This document shows, piece by piece, positions 58,101-64,000 of a stretch of DNA of 64,000 nucleotides. Position 1 is the stretch's first letter. Every line of letters begins with the position of its first letter. Source of the DNA: Cardinalis cardinalis (Eukaryota; Chordata; Aves; Passeriformes; Cardinalidae). The notes under the pieces are model-generated. The model made no database searches. It was not told where the DNA came from and worked only from the letters and a program-made list of their open reading frames with translations. The stretch spans positions 735,640-799,639 of the forward strand of contig JACDOX010000223.1 in NCBI GenBank assembly GCA_014549065.1, given 5' to 3'. The translations under genes were made by a program, and so were the position numbers.

Positions 58101-59517
58101 GGACTTTTGAATCATATTGGGAATTCTGACTATAATTAATAAATAATAGTCTCAGCATATGCTCCAAGTTGTGGCCCTGAGCAAATACACATAAAAGATA
58201 AGCTTAGTTACCATGTAAATATAGGGAAATTATGTACATGTCTTTAAGGGATTTTGTAAGCAAGGTTTGGAAGTTTGATTAATATCTAAACAGCTATACC
58301 CAACAACATGCTAATCAGATGTCAATTACCTACTAAAATAGTTGCATTTATAATGTTAATTGAAACTAAACTTGCTATAATGACTTATTAATCCTAGTTT
58401 TCAAACTCTTTAATTATCTTACTCATGGAAAGACCACAATTATGATTCTAGTGGTTCCATTAAATTAACATATTGAATAGGAATGCTGAGAGAACTTATT
58501 CAAGAACTGTGTGGTTCATAAAACCCATATACTACTTTTATCATAAAGCCAGTCTGATACAGTGTCTTAATTTCATTTCTCCTTAGAGGTGGGAAGTGAC
58601 CACATACTCTGTGTTTAGAATATTAATCCATACTGAATTCACACAGAATTATGTTCAAATTCCAGTATTGCAGATAAACAAAGCCTGGCTGTTTCCAATG
58701 TTAAGAAAACATCTCTTTTGAAACCATGCTCTTTTTAATCACTGAACCTTGATCTGGTCTTGATAAAATTATAAATTCTGATTTGTTAAAAAAACAGTGA
58801 TGGAAGGTCACTTGAATAGAAAACGGTTTTAGTACATGCTAAGCAAAGTCCACATTTAATGGTTAAAATAGATTGTTTTGACTTCTCTATTACAGCCTAA
58901 ATTCTGAGAAGTCACTATTAACATATAACTGTCATGCACAACAGGTACTCATGCTCATGATTCAGATAAATGGACATAATATGAAAAAAAAATAGAGACT
59001 TTAAATTATTTTAAGAGAGAATTTTAATACACTAATCATTTACCCTGAATAAAAGTTTCAAACTTCTTTTCCTTAAATCCAAGTCAAAGAGAAATTTTAG
59101 GGATTCCACATTTGAAATAACAGACCTTGAGTTGCTCCCTGGCTGGATTTTAGTTTATTTTATTCCAAGTGTAACTTAATTNTGGTGAATTTTTGCAGTC
59201 ATACAAACTGGGAGAGGACATTCCAAAGGCTCCCTCATCAGTGGTGCACATAGCTTGGCCTCAGAAATCCTGGAAAACACCTGCTAAACAAACATGCTCT
59301 CTTCCATAGCAGAAAGCCCAAATTATCTCATTAAATCCCATCACAGCGTTCCCGCCCATAAAACTCATGACTAAGCCAATCACAAACACAACACCAACAA
59401 CCTCAAGAGTGACACCTTCAGATTCTTGGCTGATCAGATCTGTGCATCCTCCTCCAAAAAATTTGCCTCTATAGAAAGCCAAGAATTTCTGCTTTAAGGT
59501 CTGATGAAAAATTGATG
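55197..59517. other. unassigned sequence
   Basis: The stretch 56640-57400 is somewhat richer in GC and has short open frames with no recognisable domain. A two-unit tandem duplication lies at 57899-57979. Nothing else is recognised. Confidence 0.35.
57899..57979. repeat. 39-bp direct tandem duplication
   Basis: ACAAATTAGTTTCATTCATT is repeated at a period of 39 bases, followed in each unit by TTC(A)AA(A/C)G(G)AAGCTGCT. The two units differ at a few positions. Confidence 0.75.
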
Positions 59518-59872
59518 GATTTCCAGCGCTTGCAGGAGCTGCAGGAAAGATGGAGAAAGACAATTGCCAAGGGCTGGAGGGACAGGAACCAGGGAATGGC
59601 TCCCAGTGGCAGAGGGCAGGGCTGGATGGGATCTTGGGAATCAGGAATTGTTCCCGGGCAGGGTGGGCAGGCCCTGGCACAGGGTGCCCAGAGCAGCTGG
59701 GGCTGCCCCTGGATCCCTGGCAGTGCCCAAGGCCAGGTTGGACACTGGGGCTGGAGCAGCCTGGGACAGTGGAAGGTGTCCCCTGCCATGGCAGGGCTGG
59801 CACTGGGTGGCATTTAAGGTCCCTTCCAACCCAACCCAAACCATTTCATAATCCTATGATTTTATGACTCTC
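59518..59872 (+). repeat. CR1 LINE 3' portion, plus strand
   Basis: From GGATTTCCAGCGCTTGCAGG through GATGGAGAAAGACAATTGCC, the shared GTGCCCAGAGCAGCTGGGG block and the tail AACCCAAACCATTTCATAAT. Open frames of up to 192 codons on both strands here are repeat-derived. Confidence 0.88.
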
Positions 59873-60082
59873 TGTTAATTTCACAGGGTTTAGATGTGGC
59901 TCCTAATCAAAAGGGCTCTAAAAATCTGTGCAGTGGACACCTTCCTACATAGCAAGTACAGTTCCTTAGCAGCTAATTAGTGAAGAAGAAACAAATGATA
60001 GAAAATGCTAGGGTTGATTAAAAGTTATATAAACCCTGGTAAGAAGAGAAATCTCCAGTGAAAGCTGATGAATGAACTGTGT

Positions 60083-60205
60083 AATCCTGCCCCTGTGCCC
60101 AGTCCTGGAGGCACCTCTAGAGTGCTGTGGCCAGCTCTGGATCCTCAGCACAGCAGGGCCAGGAGCTCCTGGAGCAAGGCCAGCAGATGAGGGGAAGGCT
60201 GGACC
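60083..60205 (+). repeat. CR1-like internal fragment
   Basis: CTGTGGCCAGCTCTGGATCC, TCAGCACAGCAGGGCCAGG and AGCTCCTGGAGCAAGGCCAG follow the order of a CR1 region upstream of the 3' UTR. Neither end of the element is present. Confidence 0.55.
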
Positions 60206-60515
60206 GGCCACTGCATGTCAGCTACAGCAAAATCATCTCTAGTTCAGCAATGAACAAGGGGAACAAAGAATCAGCAGCCTCTAAGAGTTTACTGATTAAT
60301 ATTTAATAAATGCACTGGATACTATCCTATCCATTAGAACATATTTCTGTTTTCTTTAGTTTCTTTTTTTCTCACTGAGCAGCAACTTTCATAAATCAGC
60401 TTCACTTGGATTTCAGTCACCAAAAGTCAAAGAATTGTAATTAGCTGTGATATCATTAGGCCATTTAAAACAATTGCTATCATCCCAGATAATGCTCTTG
60501 AAGGAGCTGTATTTA

Positions 60516-60712
60516 TCCCACCCCTGCCATGGCAGGGACACCTTCCACTGTCCCAGGCTGCTCCAGCCCCAGTGTCCAGCCTGGCCTTGGGCACTGCCAG
60601 GGATCCAGGGGCAGCCCCAGCTGCTCTGGGCCAGGGCCTTACCACTCTTAGCTGTAAAAAATTTCTTCTTTGTATCCCATCTAAATCTTCTCTCTTTCAG
60701 TTAAAAAGATTA
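60516..60712 (-). repeat. CR1 LINE fragment, minus strand, with internal deletion
   Basis: CACCTTCCACTGTCCCAGG through GCTGCTCTGGGCCAGGGCC, missing the CACCCTGTG found in other copies, and then continuing into a different CR1 tract (AAATTTCTTCTTTGTATCCC, CTTCTCTCTTTCAG). The junction suggests a mosaic of two CR1 types. The 3' tail is absent. Confidence 0.75.
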
Positions 60713-62462
60713 AGAAGGTTACGGGATAAAAGAATTTGTTTTGCCTGTGAGATAGTGCAAAGAGCTTCTTATTCTGAAGAGCAGATTATATATTAAAAAT
60801 TGAACCAGATTTAAATCAATAATCTCCTTATGCTACTTTATGACTTCAATATTCCTTCATATGTAAATCTAAATTCCTGTAAAAAAATCACGGCTCATAT
60901 CATCCTTCCTGTAAATGTTGATACTTTCACCTGCAGTTGTGTAGTCACAAGAAAGATCTATTCTGCTGACATTATGTCTAAAAATATATAAATGATGAAT
61001 AAAGCACTGCATTAAATATTTCAAGAAATCTCAGTGTAACTGTGGATACAAATACACTCAGAGCACTAAAATTCCAAGCAACTGCTGAGAAACCCTAAGT
61101 TTGACATTAGTTTGAATGTGCTGTCTCCTTACTAATGTGCTTTCCTTCTTCCACTGTTAAAGCTCACAGAAAATTTTTGCTTTTTAATTCTGTTTTCTTT
61201 CTAAAGGATACAAAAAATTGCTGTCAAAACTCAATCAGTGGTAGAATGATGCTCAACACACCATCTTAAAAAAAACCCTGTGATTTCTCCTGACACAGCC
61301 TGGTACTGGAACTAGCTGTAGGTTCTATTTTAGGTTTTATACCCATGGCAAGAGCAAAGGTTATCCAACCATGCTCATAAAGGAGATTTCTCATCCTGAC
61401 TGTGCAGCTGAACCTTTAAAATCCTCTCCTAGGAGGAAGATCTCTTGAACACGCGAGCAGGCTGTGCCCTGCTGGGATGAAGGCAAAGATGGAGGGTTTG
61501 GGTTACAGGAGCATGGGTCATACTGTCAGATCCACTGCAGCTCTGCAATGAATTAGGGGCCTAAACACTGAGATAATCGAGGTTACACATCCAGCTCACA
61601 CAAGGGCTCCACTGCATACCCATGGGCCTCCTGAGCTGCCCAGTGCTGCTGCAAATCAAACTTCAAAAAACATGTGTGGAGTGGGAAAGAAAAAACCAAA
61701 ATGTGACTGTAAAAGGATTCACCATCTTAAGCCATGACAACCAGAGAGAGCGACAGAAAGAGAGGGAAATCTTCAAAGAGCAGCGGGCAGAGCTGAGCAG
61801 TAAGTGTGGAATGCAAGGACCAAAACCCAAAGCTGAGGAACTTTGGATTTGACCACACCAGCAGCGGCTAAAAGGGAAAGAGAGGTTTAATTCTTTCACT
61901 TACACACTTTATTTACATCTTGGAAAGAGATGCTCAGACAAACTCCTGTTGTTGTTATTCTTATTAGCTTTATAGTTAAAAATGGCATTTAGTTAAATGC
62001 ATTAATTGGGATGGCAAAAATTGAAGTGAGATGGGAAATTGAATTTAGAACTTCAGCTTTCAAGACAAAGTTGCCCCAAAGATTTGTTAAAAGAACAAAG
62101 TACAACTGTACTTCATAAACATTAATTCTTTCTGTGATGGCTGCACTTCTATTAAATGTAGGCTAGATCCAGTATTCTCCAGTGTTTAGCTTATTTATTG
62201 CAATTCTTTTTGCATTTGCCCTCATTCATTATACTAAACATCAAGTGTATGCAGTGGGATTTTTAAATTGCTTCAGCCCAAGAGCAATCATTATATAAAG
62301 ATGTCCTCAGGGTACTGAAATATCTACAGCACCTCCTTATATCTACAGGAGATGCAAACAGACAGTGTCTCATGTAAAACTGGATTTTATTTCTGTTCAA
62401 GAAGGAAACAAATGTGGCCTTTGGGTATCAGTATTAAACAGGGGCCACTGGCAGACAAGTAA
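60713..62462. other. AT-rich unassigned sequence
   Basis: No recognisable gene or repeat. Open frames at 61622-61899 overlap on the two strands and lack a domain. Confidence 0.35.
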
Positions 62463-63000
62463 AATCACAGAATCATGGAATCACAGAATGGTTTGGGTTT
62501 GAAGGGACCATAAAGCCCACCCAGTGCCACCCCTGCCATGGCAGGGACACCTCCCACTGTCCCAGGCTGCTCCAGCCCCAGTGTCCAGCCTGGCCTTGGG
62601 CACTGCCAGGGATCCAGGGGCAGCCCCAGCTGCTCTGGGCACCCTGTGCCAGGGCCTGCCCACCCTGCCCGGGAACAATTCCTGATTCCCAAGATCCCAT
62701 CCAGCCCTGCCCTCTGGCCCTGGCAGCCATTCCCTGGCTCCTGTCCCTCCAGCCCCGTCAATTGTCTCTCTCCATCTTTCCTGCAGCTCCTTCAGGCCCT
62801 GCAAGGCCACCCTGAGCTCAGCCCAAAGCTTCTCCTGTGCAGGTGAACAATGCCAGCTGTGCCAGCCTTTCCTCCCAGCAGAGCTGCTCAATCCCTCTGC
62901 TCATCCTGGTGCCTCCTCTGGGCTCTCTGCAGCAGCTCCAGGTCCTGGCTGTGCAGGTCCCAGGGCTGGGGCAGCTCTGCAGGTGGGGTCTCACCTGAGC
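62463..63000 (-). repeat. CR1 LINE, long 3' portion, minus strand
   Basis: The reversed tail has an 8-base-type repeat (AATCACAGAATCATGGAATC). It is followed by the complete shared block, then AACAATGCCAGCTGTGCCAG and GTGGGGTCTCACCTGAGC, matching the 5' half of the copy at 16786-17580. It is about 538 bases long and well preserved, and its open frames on both strands are not genes. Confidence 0.88.
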
Positions 63001-63589
63001 AGAGAAAACAAGACAATGTGGAGAGAAGCGAAAAAACAACTAAATTGTGGATATCTAAGCTTCCCATCAGAATGTGAGTGACACCTATATCAAGAAGAAG
63101 CATTTTTCTCTAGCCCAAATCAGATGGTCAAAAGTAGATTGAAAGAACAACAGTTTAAAGGTGAAAACAGGAGGTTTGTGCAGGTGCTGGATTTCCTCTC
63201 CAGGTCAGCTCCTCCAGGGTCTCCTCATATTCATTCCCTGTCCCAGAGTATGTTCCACCTGTTGGGATACTCCCAGGCCAGAGGAATGCATGCAGATTTT
63301 TTTTTGTCCCCACAAATCCAAAGACATTTTACTGATACAAAAAAACCAAACAACAACAACAAAAAAGCCCAAACAAACAAACACTAAAAAACAAAACTAG
63401 AGCATTTGTTATGAAATGAAGATTATATAACAAGCTAAACATTGGAAAGTTCTTTCTTTTATATTATTCCTTTCAATTTTTTAGATTTTACTTCAAAATT
63501 CACACACGTGTCTATATTCATCTAAGTTGACACAGAGCATGCAAAGGCTCTGAAGAATGCTCCTCTTCGCCCTTTGCCAGCTACAGTTC
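63001..63589. other. unassigned sequence with an A/C-rich simple repeat
   Basis: A CAAA/CAACAA-type simple repeat occupies 63338-63397. Nothing else is recognised. Confidence 0.4.
63338..63397. repeat. (CAAA)n/(CAA)n simple repeat
   Basis: CCAAACAACAACAACAAAAA and CCCAAACAAACAAACAC units within an A-rich tract. Confidence 0.75.
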
Positions 63590-63869
63590 TCAGCTGCGAA
63601 TGCAGGCAGAGACAGCCACTCACCCCATGTTCACATGGCAACAGAGAGAGCTTAATCCTTGAGCCCCTCTTTATAAAGGGGATTTGTCTAGATAACCCCA
63701 TTGGTCTGATCTTTTAACACTGCCCAGCTCCCTGACCAGTGAGATGTCTGTAGCTTAGGATGGAATGTACTTGGTTTAGGTTCCTGTCAGTCAACCCACT
63801 GGCCAGTTGGTTTTCTTATTTATAGCCGAATTAATTAGCCCAGTACAAGCCAGCTTGTAGTGTGAAATA
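63590..63869 (-). repeat. LTR (partial or solo), minus strand, same family as 845-1127
   Basis: Shares ATGTTCA-ATGGCA-CAGAGAG, CCTGTCAGTCAA and CAAGCCAGCTTGTA with the element at 845-1127, in the same order. On the minus strand it has a TTTATAAAG box (63670-63678) upstream of the region that carries AATAAA in the first copy. Here that signal is decayed to ATTAAG. The ends are not fixed by a target duplication. Confidence 0.5.
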
Positions 63870-64000
63870 CTGTGATATCTCCTCCATTTTTTCTTTATTA
63901 AAAACTGCAGCCTGCTCTCTATCACCCATCTGCAAGGATCCTTTGCAAACCAGGTGACAGAAGACAGCGTGGGTCTAATTTGCTTGAGGCCATGTACCAC

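Noticed and set aside
59261..59867. Overlapping frames of up to 192 codons near 59.3-59.9 kb
   Set aside because: Mostly CR1 sequence; the non-CR1 part shows no domain.
1..64000. CRISPR arrays, tRNA or rRNA genes and bacterial operons
   Set aside because: Nothing with the required repeat-spacer spacing, cloverleaf or conserved rRNA core was seen; the content is that of a bird genome.

Overview
The window looks like an intergenic or intronic stretch of a bird nuclear genome, most likely a passerine. The evidence is the repeat content: many 5'-truncated CR1 LINE copies, including a GC-rich CR1 type I associate with songbirds from memory, several LTR elements, and one class II (betaretrovirus-like) endogenous retrovirus. 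I found no convincing host protein-coding exon, tRNA, rRNA, CRISPR array or bacterial-style operon. Most of the window is AT-rich unique sequence in which the open frames look like chance.

The main feature is a provirus at 28879-38247, flanked by a perfect 6-bp target duplication (GGTTTT). It has two 556-bp LTRs, a tRNA-Lys-type primer binding site, a splice donor, gag, pro, pol, a splice acceptor, a small env membrane-anchor remnant, a polypurine tract and the 3' LTR. It is defective: gag has a frame break, reverse transcriptase has a frame break, RNase H is entered and left through in-frame stops, integrase has a frame break at its zinc-binding end, and nearly all of env is missing. A stretch of about 1815 bp, from the end of gag through pro to the RT thumb, is present twice in tandem (31683-33496 and 33497-35310). 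Several ambiguous bases sit at identical offsets in both copies, so an assembly artefact must be considered.

The provirus sits inside an older solo LTR (28831-28878 plus 38254-38723) that keeps TG...CA ends and a 5-6 bp target duplication. That LTR lies next to a minus-strand CR1 (28424-28787). This gives an order of insertion: the older LTR first, then the provirus; the CR1 is a separate neighbour.

Left of the provirus (1-28423): an LTR-like CpG-rich edge (1-480), a degenerate 20-bp tandem repeat, a minus-strand LTR (845-1127), a solo LTR (1548-2141), a 64-bp TA-rich palindrome (4590-4653), CR1 copies near 4.7, 5.8, 8.7, 10.3, 12.2, 16.8-17.6, 21.2, 23.5, 23.6 and 25.0 kb, and a second solo LTR on the minus strand with a perfect 6-bp duplication (22801-23200).

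Right of the provirus (38730-64000): a CpG-rich patch running into a 19-bp G-rich minisatellite (41200-41781), CR1 copies near 43.5, 47.0, 55.0, 59.6, 60.1, 60.6 and 62.5-63.0 kb, and a minus-strand LTR (63590-63869) of the same family as the one at 845-1127.
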